Shown here: in pieces, positions 1 to 9,905 of the stretch
Layout: every line of letters starts with the position of its first letter
Numbering within the stretch: position 1 is the stretch's first letter
The notes under the pieces: generated by a model
Told to the model about the DNA's origin: nothing
What the model saw: the letters and a program-made list of their open reading frames with translations, nothing else
The model's database searches: none
Assembly (NCBI RefSeq): GCF_002201535.1
Contig: NZ_NIWW01000011.1
Coordinates: 34,708 to 98,707, forward strand
Source of the DNA: Lacimicrobium sp. SS2-24
GTDB taxonomy: Bacteria; Pseudomonadota; Gammaproteobacteria; Enterobacterales; Alteromonadaceae
Reading direction: 5' to 3'
Length of the DNA: 64,000 nucleotides
Position numbers and translations under genes: made by a program

Positions 1-40
1 AAAATGTACAATACGCACCCGTTGTAATTTAGGTATGACT

Positions 41-1162
41 ATGGCCGCCGCTAAAACCAATTTGCTCGATCTTAACCGTCAGGGATTACGGGACTTTCTA
101 ACCCGCATCGGTGAAAAACCTTTCCGTGCCGATCAGATCATGAAATGGATCTACCAGTATGGTGTGGAAGATTTTGAGCAGATGACCAACCTCAACAAGG
201 TGTTGCGGGCCAAACTTGCGGAGCAGGCGGAGATCAGGGCGCCGGAAATCGCCTATTTGCAGCGAGCGACCGATGGCACGATCAAGTTCGCGTTAACGGT
301 GTCTGGTGGTCAGGAAGTCGAGGCTGTGTGGATCCCTGAAACAGACAGAGCAACCCTGTGTGTTTCCTCGCAGGTTGGTTGTGCACTGGAATGCACATTT
401 TGTTCAACGGCCCAGCAGGGCTTTAACCGTAACCTGTCTGTTTCGGAAATTATTGGTCAGGTCTGGCGGGTCGCCAAAACCATTGGCTTGTCTAATGATA
501 CGTCGCGCCGTCCCATTACTAATGTGGTCATGATGGGCATGGGCGAACCCCTGCTGAACCTTAAAAATGTGGTACCGGCCATGGACATCATGCTTGATGA
601 TTTTGGTTTCGGTCTGTCTAAGCGTCGGGTGACCCTGAGCACCTCTGGCGTGGTACCCGCACTGGATATGCTTGGTGATCAGATAGATGTTGCGCTGGCG
701 GTGTCACTGCATGCGCCTAATGATGAACTGCGTAATGAAATTGTCCCGGTGAATAAAAAGTATCCTATCGCTGAGTTGCTGGCGGGGATCCGTCGTTATC
801 TGGGTAAATCCAATGCTAATCAGGGCCGGGTTACCATCGAGTATGTGATGCTTAATGGTATCAATGACAGCACAGATCAGGCCCATGAGCTGGGACGGTT
901 GCTCAAAGATACACCGAGTAAGATCAACCTGATTCCCTTTAACCCCTATCCGGGATCGCCCTATACCTGTTCCAGCAATTCGCGTATTGATCGTTTTTCT
1001 AAAGTGCTGATGGAGTATGGTTACACGGTCGTGGTGCGCAAGACTCGTGGGGATGATATTGATGCTGCATGTGGGCAATTGGTGGGGGATGTGGTGGACA
1101 GAACCCGGCGAATGATGAAAAAACAGATGAAGGGTGAACAAATATCAGTAAGAATGGCCTGA
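41..1162 (+). CDS. rlmN: 23S rRNA/tRNA adenine-C2 methyltransferase RlmN
   Basis: Radical-SAM enzyme that methylates C2 of A2503 in 23S rRNA and A37 in some tRNAs. The CX3CX2C cluster motif appears in [15 protein letters not shown] (Cys at about residues 114, 118, 121). The second catalytic Cys of the family lies near the C-terminus in DDIDAACGQ (about 344). The GMGEPLLN motif is intact. Length of 373 aa is normal for the family. ATG at 35 is possible, but the AGG at 31-33 is only one base from it; ATG at 41 has 7-base spacing and is preferred. It heads the run continuing through pilW, rodZ and ispG. Identification is firm; only the start is uncertain. Confidence 0.96.
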   Translation: MAAAKTNLLDLNRQGLRDFLTRIGEKPFRADQIMKWIYQYGVEDFEQMTNLNKVLRAKLAEQAEIRAPEIAYLQRATDGTIKFALTVSGGQEVEAVWIPETDRATLCVSSQVGCALECTFCSTAQQGFNRNLSVSEIIGQVWRVAKTIGLSNDTSRRPITNVVMMGMGEPLLNLKNVVPAMDIMLDDFGFGLSKRRVTLSTSGVVPALDMLGDQIDVALAVSLHAPNDELRNEIVPVNKKYPIAELLAGIRRYLGKSNANQGRVTIEYVMLNGINDSTDQAHELGRLLKDTPSKINLIPFNPYPGSPYTCSSNSRIDRFSKVLMEYGYTVVVRKTRGDDIDAACGQLVGDVVDRTRRMMKKQMKGEQISVRMA

Positions 1163-1190
1163 TAAATTAATGTTTTTAAATCGGGAACCT

Positions 1191-2195
1191 ATGAAAAAGC
1201 TTGTTCTGATTTCAATCTGTCTGCTGCTCACTGCCTGTGCCAGCCAATCACCACAGGACAGAATGAACAACTTCGATGCCGCAGAGGCGGCGAAAACCCG
1301 TATCTCGCTGGGGCTTACCTACCTCAAAAATGGTAATTTCAGTCAGGCCAAGCGTAATCTGGATAAAGCGCTGGAGTTTGCCCCGCAGATGGCTGACGTG
1401 CACTTCAGCCTGGCCTATTACTATCAGCGTGTAGAAGAATTTGAACAGGCAGAAAAGTCGTACCGCCAGGCTATGCAGTTTGACCGCAACAATCCCGATA
1501 TCCTCAACAGCTACGGGGCGTTTTTATGCCAGCTCGGCCGTTATGACCAGGCCCAGGGCTACTTTATGCAGGCGGTCAATAGCCAAAGTTATAACCGGGT
1601 TGCCGAGACCTATGAAAACCTGGCCTTGTGTAGCCGTAGCCAGGGGCAGACCGCAGATGCCATTGAGTATCTGGAGCGGGCACTGAATCATCAGCCGGGG
1701 CGCAGTCAGAGCCTGATGCTGCTGGCGGAGACCTTATTAGATGCTCAGCAGTGGCAGGCAGCAAAAGATGCACTGGCACGCTATGAACGTCAGGGACGGG
1801 TGACGCCCCGTAGCTTATATATGGCGTATCAGGCGGAATCGGGATTACAGAACCTGCAAGGAGCGCGCGGATACGCTAAGATGCTCATGCAATTATATCC
1901 ACAGCACCCCTTAACGGCACAGGCACAACAAGGCGCTGTGACATCAGCACCTCAGCCTGAGGTGCGCAGTGAAACGGCGGCCCGCCTGGCGGAAAAGACC
2001 GACACGGCTGCATTGCAGTCTCAGGATCAGGAAGTCCAGGACGAAGCACAATGGCACGAAGTTCAGCCGGGTGAGAACCTGTACCGTATCTCGCTAAAGT
2101 ACAATATCCGCATGGATAAGCTGATTGAGTGGAATAACCTTGCAGACGCGCAGGACATCAAAATGGGGCAAACATTGCGGGTGTCTCAACCATAA
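1191..2195 (+). CDS. pilW: type IV pilus pilotin lipoprotein PilW/PilF with C-terminal LysM domain
   Basis: Outer-membrane lipoprotein that in the PilF/PilW family helps the type IV pilus secretin reach the outer membrane and multimerise. The start at 1191 gives a clean lipoprotein signal (MKKLVLISICLLLTAC, Cys16). A frame-open start at 1170 would add seven residues before the signal. TPR-type helices fill about residues 30-230. An acidic, Gln-rich linker leads to a terminal LysM module, about residues 288-334 (WHEVQPGENLYRISLKY). LysM binds peptidoglycan glycan chains and is not part of the shorter (about 250 aa) Pseudomonas-type PilF as I know it. It sits between rlmN and rodZ, a common position in Alteromonadales. 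Confidence 0.88.
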   Translation: MKKLVLISICLLLTACASQSPQDRMNNFDAAEAAKTRISLGLTYLKNGNFSQAKRNLDKALEFAPQMADVHFSLAYYYQRVEEFEQAEKSYRQAMQFDRNNPDILNSYGAFLCQLGRYDQAQGYFMQAVNSQSYNRVAETYENLALCSRSQGQTADAIEYLERALNHQPGRSQSLMLLAETLLDAQQWQAAKDALARYERQGRVTPRSLYMAYQAESGLQNLQGARGYAKMLMQLYPQHPLTAQAQQGAVTSAPQPEVRSETAARLAEKTDTAALQSQDQEVQDEAQWHEVQPGENLYRISLKYNIRMDKLIEWNNLADAQDIKMGQTLRVSQP

Positions 2196-2247
2196 AATGT
2201 TGCTGGGTCTATCACCAATAAAATAAGCACAGAGTTTAAGCAGTATT

Positions 2248-3234
2248 ATGACAGACGAACAGTCAGCCGAAGAACAACTTGCAGGGCCCGGCACCCTACT
2301 TAAAAATGCCCGGGTTGAAAAAGGCCTGAGTCAGGAGGACGTTGCCAGCCGGCTGAACCTGCGGCTTACCAACGTGCAGGATCTGGAAGAAGAACGTTTC
2401 GATAAAGCCATTTCAGTGACCTTTATCCGCGGCTACCTGAAGGCTTACGCCAAGTTGCTCGAACTCCCGGTAGAAAGCGTGCTGGAAGCGTATGAGCGGG
2501 TCAATACCGTGACACCAGAGCCTGCTAAGCTACAAAGCTTTTCCCGCAAGATGTCGTTGCAGGCCAATGACGACAGGCTGATGATGGTCTCCTATCTGAT
2601 CCTCGCCGTGATTCTGGCGCTGGTGGTGGTGTGGTGGTTCCAGCAAAGCGACAGCGATATTTTGCCTGAAGTGAGCACCCCTATCGAGTCGACACAGCCG
2701 GAGAGTCAGTCGGTATCTGATTTTTCGGTTCAGGAACAACAAGACGAGCCGCTGGAGCAGACGCCGCAGTTGGCGCAAACAAGCTCTGAACAAGCACCAG
2801 AGTCGGGACCGGATAATTCCGGGGCGCAGGAGAACGGCGCTCTGACCAGTCAGGGTCAGGATACCACAACGCAAAGTGCCGACGCGGGCGATGTCGCCAC
2901 TGAGCAAGGGGCTGCACCTGAGGAAACAACAACACCTGAGGAAACGGCGTCAGCCCAGCCGCAACCGCCTGCCAATGAAATGCTCGATGCCGTGGAACTG
3001 GTTTTTGAATTTAGCGACGATTGCTGGGTCAATATCGTCGATGCCACAGGTGAAGCCATCGCCTATGGTGTAAAAGTGCAGGGCCGCGTCATGCCGGTGT
3101 CCGGCATACCTCCTTTTGAAGTGACGTTAGGCGCCCCCGAGGTGGTCAGTATCACTTACGCCGGCGAAGCCGTTGACATGTCCCGTTTCGCCAGTGGCCG
3201 TACCGCGCGATTTAATTTACCGCTAAGTCAGTAA
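2248..3234 (+). CDS. rodZ: cytoskeletal protein RodZ
   Basis: Bitopic inner-membrane protein that links MreB filaments to the cell-wall elongation machinery. An N-terminal Xre-type helix-turn-helix covers about residues 15-75. A single transmembrane helix follows at about 112-131 ([18 protein letters not shown]). A long Gln/Glu/Thr/Pro-rich periplasmic linker leads to a C-terminal beta domain of the DUF4115 type (from about 245). Length of 328 aa is close to E. coli RodZ (337). It lies between pilW and ispG in the same direction and is probably co-transcribed. Confidence 0.93.
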   Translation: MTDEQSAEEQLAGPGTLLKNARVEKGLSQEDVASRLNLRLTNVQDLEEERFDKAISVTFIRGYLKAYAKLLELPVESVLEAYERVNTVTPEPAKLQSFSRKMSLQANDDRLMMVSYLILAVILALVVVWWFQQSDSDILPEVSTPIESTQPESQSVSDFSVQEQQDEPLEQTPQLAQTSSEQAPESGPDNSGAQENGALTSQGQDTTTQSADAGDVATEQGAAPEETTTPEETASAQPQPPANEMLDAVELVFEFSDDCWVNIVDATGEAIAYGVKVQGRVMPVSGIPPFEVTLGAPEVVSITYAGEAVDMSRFASGRTARFNLPLSQ

Positions 3235-3269
3235 TACTTCAGAACAACGATTTTCAGGAAGCCAGGATC

Positions 3270-4385
3270 ATGTTTGGTGAATCACCGATAAAACGTCGTA
3301 AATCAACCCGGATTAACGTTGGCAGTGTGCCAATCGGGGATGGTGCACCGATCGCGGTGCAATCCATGACCAATACCCCTACCACTGATGTTGAGGCAAC
3401 CGTTGCACAGATAAAGCGAATTCAGGCTGTGGGCGGTGAAATTGTCAGGGTGTCGGTGCCCACTATGGATGCCGCCGAGGGTTTTAAACAGATTCGTCAG
3501 CAGGTCAATATCCCGCTGGTGGCGGATATTCACTTTGATTACCGCATTGCGCTCAAAGTCGCCGAATACGGTGTGGATTGTCTGCGTATCAACCCTGGCA
3601 ATATTGGTAACGAAGAGCGCATTCGCTCCGTAGTGGATTGTGCCAGAGACAAAAATATTCCGATCAGAATCGGCGTGAACGGCGGCTCACTGGAAAAAGA
3701 TCTGCAGGAAAAGTATGGCGAACCCACGCCACAAGCCCTGCTGGAATCGGCCATGCGACATGTGGACATACTCGACAGGCTCAACTTCGACCAGTTTAAG
3801 GTCAGTGTTAAAGCCTCCGATGTGTTTCTGGCAGTGGGCGCGTACCGGTTGCTGGCGGCACAAATTGACCAGCCTCTGCATCTTGGCATTACGGAAGCCG
3901 GTGGCTTGCGCGCCGGGGCCGTAAAAAGCGCGGTAGGGCTGGGCATGCTTCTGGCTGAGGGCATTGGTGATACCATTCGTATCTCGCTGGCCGCCGATCC
4001 GGTGGAAGAAATCAAAGTGGGCTTCGATATTCTCAAATCACTGCGCATTCGTTCCCGCGGCATCAATTTTATTGCCTGTCCAAGTTGCTCCAGGCAGGAG
4101 TTTGATGTTATCGGCACGGTCAACGCGCTCGAACAACGTCTGGAAGATCTGTTGACACCAATGGATGTGTCAATCATTGGCTGTGTGGTGAATGGCCCTG
4201 GTGAAGCGGAGGTATCTGATCTGGGACTCACCGGCGCGCGCAATAAAAGTGGTTTTTATCTTGACGGACAGCGTCAGAAAGAGCGACTGGACAATGACGA
4301 TTTGGTGGACCAACTGGAAAAACGCATCCGGGCTAAGGCTGCCATGCTGGATCAGAACCAGCGTATCGATGTGAAAAACGCCTGA
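3270..4385 (+). CDS. ispG: 4-hydroxy-3-methylbut-2-enyl diphosphate synthase IspG (GcpE)
   Basis: Iron-sulfur enzyme of the MEP isoprenoid pathway that converts MEcPP to HMBPP. The cluster ligands are visible as CPSC in [13 protein letters not shown] and a third Cys in [13 protein letters not shown]. The ring-opening domain begins with [20 protein letters not shown]. Length of 371 aa matches E. coli (372). The gene starts 35 bases after rodZ and fits the conserved rodZ-ispG-hisS order. No anomalies seen. Confidence 0.97.
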   Translation: MFGESPIKRRKSTRINVGSVPIGDGAPIAVQSMTNTPTTDVEATVAQIKRIQAVGGEIVRVSVPTMDAAEGFKQIRQQVNIPLVADIHFDYRIALKVAEYGVDCLRINPGNIGNEERIRSVVDCARDKNIPIRIGVNGGSLEKDLQEKYGEPTPQALLESAMRHVDILDRLNFDQFKVSVKASDVFLAVGAYRLLAAQIDQPLHLGITEAGGLRAGAVKSAVGLGMLLAEGIGDTIRISLAADPVEEIKVGFDILKSLRIRSRGINFIACPSCSRQEFDVIGTVNALEQRLEDLLTPMDVSIIGCVVNGPGEAEVSDLGLTGARNKSGFYLDGQRQKERLDNDDLVDQLEKRIRAKAAMLDQNQRIDVKNA

Positions 4386-4392
4386 TTTAGGT

Positions 4393-4420
4393 ATGACTTT
4401 GGGTACAAAATCCCTATAAT
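4393..4420 (+). promoter_or_regulatory. probable sigma-70 promoter for hisS
   Basis: A perfect TATAAT (4415-4420) lies 16 bases downstream of ATGACT (4393-4398, four of six matches to TTGACA). It is in the 103-base gap before hisS. Spacing and the exact -10 support a separate promoter for the hisS-yfgM-bamB-der segment. Read from sequence only. Confidence 0.55.
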
Positions 4421-4488
4421 CGCCGGTCGCAAAAAATATCGCGTCTGTAGCGGTTTGGTTTTATTAAGCAAAAGAAGATAGGTCACAG

Positions 4489-5769
4489 GTGGCAAAACAA
4501 ATTCAGGCTATTCGCGGCATGAACGATTGCTTGCCCGAGCAATCAGGGGCATGGCAGTGGGTCGAAAACAAAATTCGTGATCTGGTGGCTGCTTATGGCT
4601 ATCAGGAAATCCGTACTCCCATTGTAGAAAGCACCGATCTCTTTAAGCGCTCCATCGGTGAAGTGACGGATATTGTCGAAAAAGAAATGTATACCTTCGA
4701 GGATCGCAATGGCGACAGCCTGACCCTGCGGCCCGAAGGAACGGCCAGTTGTGTGCGTGCGGGCAATGAGCACGGCCTGTTGTACAATCAGCAACAACGC
4801 CTGTGGTATATGGGGCCCATGTTCCGCCACGAGCGGCCGCAAAAGGGGCGTTATCGTCAGTTTCATCAGTTTGGTGTAGAAGCCTTTGGTCTGGATGGCC
4901 CGGATATCGATGTTGAAGTCATCCTGATGAGTGCCAGACTGTGGCAACGTCTGGGCATCAGTGATCAGGTGACGCTGGAGATTAACTCACTGGGTTCCAA
5001 TGAAGCCAGGGCACGTTATAAAGACGCGCTGGTTGAATTCCTCGAGCGCAATGAATCAAGTCTTGATGAAGACAGTAAGAAGCGCATGCATAGCAATCCA
5101 TTGCGGGTATTGGACAGTAAAAACCCCGATGTGCAGCTGCTGCTCGCCGATGCGCCGGATTTACTCGAGTACCTGGATGAAGAGTCCACGCAACATTTTC
5201 ATATGCTATGTGAACGATTGACACAACTGGGCATCGAATACCGGGTTAACTCTCGTCTGGTGCGGGGGCTGGACTATTACAACCGCACGGTGTTTGAGTG
5301 GGTAACCGATGCGCTGGGCGCACAGGGAACCATCTGTGCCGGTGGCCGTTATGATGGACTGGTCGAGCAATTGGGCGGCAAGGCCACCCCGGCGGTAGGA
5401 TTTGCCATGGGGCTGGAGCGACTGGTGCTGTTGCTGGATGCGCTGGGTAAAGGAGAGGCCCGGCCTGCGGTTGAGGCGTACCTGTGTATCATGGGGGAAC
5501 AGGCTCAGCCCTATGCCATGAAACTGGCAGAAACCCTGCGTGATCATTTGCCGCAACTGAGGTTGCAGACCCATTGCGGTGGCGGGAACTTTAAAAAACA
5601 ACTTAAACGGGCTGATAAAAGCGGTGCCAGTCTTGCGCTCATAGTGGGTGAGGAAGAGGCACAGCAACAGCAGGTTTCGCTGAAATACCTGCGCGAAGAT
5701 CGCCCTCAGGAACAGGTTGCAGAGGCAGTGTTATTGCCAATGTTAAAACAGATATTTAACCATAAGTAG
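4489..5769 (+). CDS. hisS: histidyl-tRNA synthetase
   Basis: Class II aminoacyl-tRNA synthetase charging tRNA-His. Seen in the 426-aa protein: motif 2 region ([19 protein letters not shown]), the HisRS-specific [11 protein letters not shown] and AGGRYDGL segments, and motif 3 ([12 protein letters not shown]). A C-terminal anticodon-binding domain follows. E. coli HisS has 424 aa. Translation begins at GTG (4489), followed by [15 protein letters not shown], the usual family N-terminus. A GAAGATAGG stretch upstream can serve as ribosome binding site. Confidence 0.97.
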   Translation: MAKQIQAIRGMNDCLPEQSGAWQWVENKIRDLVAAYGYQEIRTPIVESTDLFKRSIGEVTDIVEKEMYTFEDRNGDSLTLRPEGTASCVRAGNEHGLLYNQQQRLWYMGPMFRHERPQKGRYRQFHQFGVEAFGLDGPDIDVEVILMSARLWQRLGISDQVTLEINSLGSNEARARYKDALVEFLERNESSLDEDSKKRMHSNPLRVLDSKNPDVQLLLADAPDLLEYLDEESTQHFHMLCERLTQLGIEYRVNSRLVRGLDYYNRTVFEWVTDALGAQGTICAGGRYDGLVEQLGGKATPAVGFAMGLERLVLLLDALGKGEARPAVEAYLCIMGEQAQPYAMKLAETLRDHLPQLRLQTHCGGGNFKKQLKRADKSGASLALIVGEEEAQQQQVSLKYLREDRPQEQVAEAVLLPMLKQIFNHK

Positions 5770-5778
5770 GGGAATGTG

Positions 5779-6402
5779 GTGGAAGAATACAGCACAGAAG
5801 AACAACAGGTTGAAGCCATCAAGAAATTCTGGAAGGAAAACGGCACCTCGATCATTCTTGGCGCCGTGATTGGTCTTGGCGGATTATGGGGCTGGCGCTA
5901 CTACAACGAAGAGCGCATCGCTGCCCAGGAGCAGGCCTCTGAACAATACGAACAGGCTGTAATCCAACTGGTAGAAGGTGAACAGGGTTACCAAACGGCT
6001 AAGCAGTTCGTCAGCGAAAATCCTGATAATCACTATGCGGCACTGGCTGCCTTGCAACTGGCCCAACAGGCGGTGGATGCCGGTAATCTGGATGACGCTG
6101 CTACCCAGCTGCAATTGGCTGCTGAGAAAGCCGGTGTGGATGCGCTGGCAGGCGTTGCCCGCATTCGTCTGGCAAGAGTGCAGCTTCAGCAACAGGCTTA
6201 CGATGATGCGATGGCCACGCTCGATAAGGTGACCAATGAAAGCTACCGGTCTTTGGTGCTGGAGTTGAAAGGCGATGTCTATGTGGCTCAGGAGAAGCCT
6301 GAACAGGCTCGTTCTGCATACAGTGAAGCGCTGCAGCTTAATGCAGGTAACAATCTGCTTAAGCTCAAACTGGATAACCTGCAGGTATTGGCAAGCCTAT
6401 GA
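5779..6402 (+). CDS. yfgM: YfgM family ancillary SecYEG translocon / TPR protein
   Basis: Inner-membrane protein with a short cytoplasmic N-terminus, one transmembrane helix (about residues 24-41, IILGAVIGLGGLWGWRYY) and a periplasmic TPR-like helical domain. In E. coli YfgM associates with SecYEG and the chaperone PpiD. Two consecutive GTG codons (5776, 5779) could start it. I prefer 5779 because AGGGG at 5767-5771 is then better spaced and the product begins like E. coli YfgM (M-E-x-Y). About 207 aa, matching the family. Its last four bases overlap bamB (ATGA). Confidence 0.9.
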   Translation: MEEYSTEEQQVEAIKKFWKENGTSIILGAVIGLGGLWGWRYYNEERIAAQEQASEQYEQAVIQLVEGEQGYQTAKQFVSENPDNHYAALAALQLAQQAVDAGNLDDAATQLQLAAEKAGVDALAGVARIRLARVQLQQQAYDDAMATLDKVTNESYRSLVLELKGDVYVAQEKPEQARSAYSEALQLNAGNNLLKLKLDNLQVLASL

Positions 6403-7661
6403 GTGATTCTAAACTGAAAAATCCGTTGCGGGCACTCAGCCTGATGATGCTATTCGGCTTATCTGGTTGCTCCATTATGCCGCAATGGATGGATGCCTCC
6501 ACCTGGTTCACTGATGAGGAAGAGCTGAAAATTCAGCAGCTTGCCCCCATTCAGGCGGAATTTACGCCGCAGCTGGTATGGGAAAAAGAAGTGGGCGACG
6601 GCGTCGGTGAGCATTTCTCGCGGCTGCAGCCCGTGCTGGCCTATGACACGTTATTTGCCGCCAGTCGCCATGGCGAGGTCAAGGCCTTTGAGCCGGATAC
6701 CGGCAAAGTGGTCTGGCAGAAGAATTTTGCCACCTATAAAGACGAAGGCTTTTTGTCCGGTATTGCCAGATTATGGCAATCCGGTGAAGCCGCCAAAATC
6801 AGTGGTGGGCTCACCGCCAGTTACGAGAAACTCTATTTCGGTACTGAGCACGGTCACGTTTTTGCACTGGACATCAATACCGGTGAGGTCATCTGGCATA
6901 AGGATGTGAAAGGTGAAGTGTTGGCCAAACCTGCCGTGGAAGAGGGCATGGTTGTGGTGAATACCGGCTCAGGGCTGATGCTGGGACTCGATGCCGAATC
7001 CGGTGAAGAGCAATGGCGTTACGAGTCAGAAGTGCCGCCACTGTCACTGCGTGGTATCGCCACCCCCACTATCAGTAGTGGCGGTGCCATGGTTGGTACC
7101 GCATCGGGTAAAATGGCTATCGTCATCATGGACAACGGTCAGGTTGCCTGGGAGCAGACCATTTCTTCCCCTTCCGGTGCCACCGAACTGGACCGGATTG
7201 TGGATATTGATGTGGAGCCACTGGTCCTCGGCGGCGTCATTTATATCGTTTCATTCGACGGTACCCTGGCGGCGCTGGAACTGCGCAGTGGCAGGGTGAT
7301 CTGGAAACGGGAGTATCGTTCCTATCGCCGCATCACTCTGGATGGTAACAACCTATACGTGGTTGACACTAACAGCGTGGTGTACGCCCTCGATCGCCGT
7401 AACGGCGTGGAATTGTGGAGCCAGAATACCTTGCGTGGCAGAGTCCTGACGTCTGCGGCACCGGTTTCCAGCTACATTGTGGTCGGCGATAAATACGGCT
7501 TTTTGCATTGGTTGAATCAGAGCGATGGCAAGATTGTCGCGCGCCTGGCCGTAGGCGATGATGATATCGATGAAGGGGTCTACGTTGAGCCAGTGGTGCA
7601 GGGCCAGCGTTTGTTTGCAGTGACCCGTGATGGTCAGCTCAAAGCCATTGATACGCCCTGA
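6399..7661 (+). CDS. bamB: outer-membrane assembly lipoprotein BamB
   Basis: Lipoprotein component of the BAM complex that folds beta-barrel outer-membrane proteins. The signal ends in a lipobox (GLSGCS, Cys24). The rest is an eight-bladed beta-propeller of PQQ-like repeats, visible as recurrent G-x-V-x-W blade ends (TGKVVWQKNF, TGEVIWHKDV, SGRVIWKREY). 420 aa against 392 in E. coli. It overlaps yfgM by 4 bases and precedes der by 26 bases, the conserved yfgM-bamB-der order. Confidence 0.96.
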   Translation: MSDSKLKNPLRALSLMMLFGLSGCSIMPQWMDASTWFTDEEELKIQQLAPIQAEFTPQLVWEKEVGDGVGEHFSRLQPVLAYDTLFAASRHGEVKAFEPDTGKVVWQKNFATYKDEGFLSGIARLWQSGEAAKISGGLTASYEKLYFGTEHGHVFALDINTGEVIWHKDVKGEVLAKPAVEEGMVVVNTGSGLMLGLDAESGEEQWRYESEVPPLSLRGIATPTISSGGAMVGTASGKMAIVIMDNGQVAWEQTISSPSGATELDRIVDIDVEPLVLGGVIYIVSFDGTLAALELRSGRVIWKREYRSYRRITLDGNNLYVVDTNSVVYALDRRNGVELWSQNTLRGRVLTSAAPVSSYIVVGDKYGFLHWLNQSDGKIVARLAVGDDDIDEGVYVEPVVQGQRLFAVTRDGQLKAIDTP

Positions 7662-7687
7662 ACAGCTGAATATTAGGAAAAATTATT

Positions 7688-9133
7688 ATGTTACCCGTCG
7701 TCGCTTTGGTCGGTCGTCCCAATGTAGGTAAATCTACACTTTTTAATCGTCTGACCCGCAGTCGTGATGCACTGGTGGCGGATTTTCCTGGCCTGACCCG
7801 GGATCGTAAATATGGTCAGGCCAATTATGAAGGTATGCAGTTTATCGTTGTTGATACCGGAGGTATCAGTGGCGATGAGCAAGGCATTGATGCGGAGATG
7901 GCACAGCAATCTTTGCTGGCGGTGGAAGAAGCCGACTTAGTGCTGTTTTTGCTGGATGCCCGCACCGGTATTACCGCTGCAGATCAGGGCATTGCCCGTC
8001 ATCTGCGCCTGCAAAACAAGCCCGTCCATATTGTGGCTAACAAGGTGGACGGTATTGACGGTGACAGCGAAAGTGCTGAGTTCTATGCCCTGGCGCTGGG
8101 CGACGTGCATCAGATTGCGGCGGCACATGGTCGCGGTATCAGTCAGTTATTACAAAAACTACTCTATCCTCTTTCCGAGACCTTTCCCGATATGCTGGCG
8201 GTTGAAGCCCCGGTTGATCACGAAGAAGAAGACGCCGAAGCGCAGCTTAAGCGCTTGCAGGATCTGCCCATCAAACTTGCTATTGTGGGTAAACCGAATG
8301 TTGGTAAGTCCACACTCACCAACCGTATTCTTGGTGAAGAGCGGGTGGTGGTGTATGACCAGCCTGGCACAACCCGTGACAGTGTCTTTATTCCCATGAG
8401 CCGGGACGAGCGCGAATATGTATTGATCGATACTGCCGGTGTCAGGAAGCGTAAGAAAGTCTCAGACATGGTGGAGAAATTCTCCATCGTCAAAACGTTG
8501 CAAGCCATTGAAGAAGCCAATGTGGTTTTACTGGTGGTTGATGCCCGCGAAGGCATTACCGATCAGGATCTCAGTCTGCTCAGTTTCGTGCTCAATTCTG
8601 GACGTTCACTGGTGCTGGCGGTCAATAAGTGGGACGGTCTGGACTCGGATATTAAAGACGAGATTAAGCGCGAGCTGGATCGCCGCCTGGGTTTTATTGA
8701 CTTCGCCCGTTTGCATTTTATCTCGGCACTGCATGGTTCCGGTGTGGGGAATTTGTTTGAATCTGTGCAGGAAGCTTATGCGTCGGCGACCCGGCGTATC
8801 AATACGTCAATTCTGACACGTATTATGGAAATGGCGCAGGATGATCACCAACCGCCATTGGTGCGCGGGCGTCGGGTGAAAATGAAATATGCTCACGCAG
8901 GCGGGTATAACCCACCGGTGATCGTGATTCATGGTAATCAGGTTGAAGATCTGCCGGATGCCTACAAACGGTATCTGATGAATTACTTCCGCAAGTCCCT
9001 CAAAGTCATGGGTACCCCCATTCGTATTGAATTCAAAGAGGGGGCGAATCCCTTTGAGGGCAAAAAAAATCAGCTTACCTTGTCGCAGCAGCGTAAGCGC
9101 AGGCGTCTGATGGCCTTTCATAAGAAGAAATAA
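7688..9133 (+). CDS. der: ribosome biogenesis GTPase Der (EngA)
   Basis: Essential GTPase needed for maturation of the 50S subunit. Two tandem Era-like G domains are visible: G1 motifs [12 protein letters not shown] (about residue 8) and [12 protein letters not shown] (about 200), with DTGG/DTAG and NKVD/NKWD partners. A C-terminal KH-like domain and a basic tail follow. 481 aa against 490 in E. coli. Start preceded by TTAGGAAAAATTATT. Co-directional with bamB and the downstream phosphatase. Confidence 0.97.
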   Translation: MLPVVALVGRPNVGKSTLFNRLTRSRDALVADFPGLTRDRKYGQANYEGMQFIVVDTGGISGDEQGIDAEMAQQSLLAVEEADLVLFLLDARTGITAADQGIARHLRLQNKPVHIVANKVDGIDGDSESAEFYALALGDVHQIAAAHGRGISQLLQKLLYPLSETFPDMLAVEAPVDHEEEDAEAQLKRLQDLPIKLAIVGKPNVGKSTLTNRILGEERVVVYDQPGTTRDSVFIPMSRDEREYVLIDTAGVRKRKKVSDMVEKFSIVKTLQAIEEANVVLLVVDAREGITDQDLSLLSFVLNSGRSLVLAVNKWDGLDSDIKDEIKRELDRRLGFIDFARLHFISALHGSGVGNLFESVQEAYASATRRINTSILTRIMEMAQDDHQPPLVRGRRVKMKYAHAGGYNPPVIVIHGNQVEDLPDAYKRYLMNYFRKSLKVMGTPIRIEFKEGANPFEGKKNQLTLSQQRKRRRLMAFHKKK

Positions 9134-9135
9134 TA

Positions 9136-9609
9136 ATGACAAGAGTGTTCACCCTGCTGGCACTGTTGTTGATAGCGCCCCTTGCGATGGCCGACTACAG
9201 TCTTTATGTATTGCGCCATGCTCACAAACAGGCTGACGGAACATCGGATCCGGCGCTTAGCGAGGCTGGTCAGGCTCAGGCCGAGCGTCTAGCCACTTTG
9301 CTGCACCAGGCCGGCATTCAACGGATTTACAGTACAGATTATCGCCGCACACGTGAGACGGTATTGCCGCTGTCACAACAGCTGGGTGTGGATATCCGTC
9401 AATACGATCCCCGTCGGCTTGATGTGCTGGCCATGGAGCTCAGGCAACTGCAGAAAAATGTTGTTGTTGTCGGGCACAGCAATACCACGCCTGAACTGGT
9501 CAAACTGTTAGGCGGTGAGGCAGAGGCGATGAGTGAGTCTGATTATGGTGATGTGTACCAGCTTAATGTAAGCGGTGACAACGTATTGACCGTGCGTTTG
9601 TCACTTTGA
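9136..9609 (+). CDS. exported histidine phosphatase superfamily protein (SixA/phosphoglycerate-mutase-like)
   Basis: A 157-aa branch-1 histidine phosphatase with a cleavable signal peptide (about residues 1-19, cut after AMA). The catalytic RH motif is RHAHK (27-31). A second conserved His lies in VVVGHSNTTPE (His114). The TDYRRTRET segment supplies the usual Arg and Glu. The fold resembles SixA but the signal peptide predicts a periplasmic enzyme of unknown substrate. It starts two bases after the der stop and is likely translationally coupled. The substrate cannot be inferred from sequence. Confidence 0.8.
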   Translation: MTRVFTLLALLLIAPLAMADYSLYVLRHAHKQADGTSDPALSEAGQAQAERLATLLHQAGIQRIYSTDYRRTRETVLPLSQQLGVDIRQYDPRRLDVLAMELRQLQKNVVVVGHSNTTPELVKLLGGEAEAMSESDYGDVYQLNVSGDNVLTVRLSL

Positions 9610-9905
9610 TGTCTGTGCAGTAGGGCTTTACTCGCTGCCCGGCTTCTGCGATCTCCCCTGTTATTTTTATCTCACTGTGAACTGATTTTGAAATCAGCCT
9701 TTCTCCACACCACGTTGGCAAACTGACTGGCAGAGCTGTGATTGCCTGGGATCAGAGAGGATGACTGGGGCAGTCAGGTACAAATGGAACATAGTGGGTG
9801 GCTGGATCGACTGTTGATGCCCTTCCTTGCCTAGCAACAGCCCTATAAGCCAGAACATAGTGTGCAGCTTCCGATGAGCTGGACATTCTGAACCTTTCTG
9901 ACTGA
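9610..9905. other. intergenic gap between converging genes, no gene seen
   Basis: About 300 bases between the phosphatase (+) and xseA (-). I find no convincing ORF, strong terminator hairpin or copy of the palindrome repeat here. The motif GAACATAGTG occurs twice (about 9786 and 9855) without obvious meaning. Confidence 0.5.

Noticed and set aside
3539..4243. 234-codon ORF antisense to ispG
   Set aside because: Antisense shadow of a conserved gene; Ser/Arg/Pro-rich composition typical of spurious frames.
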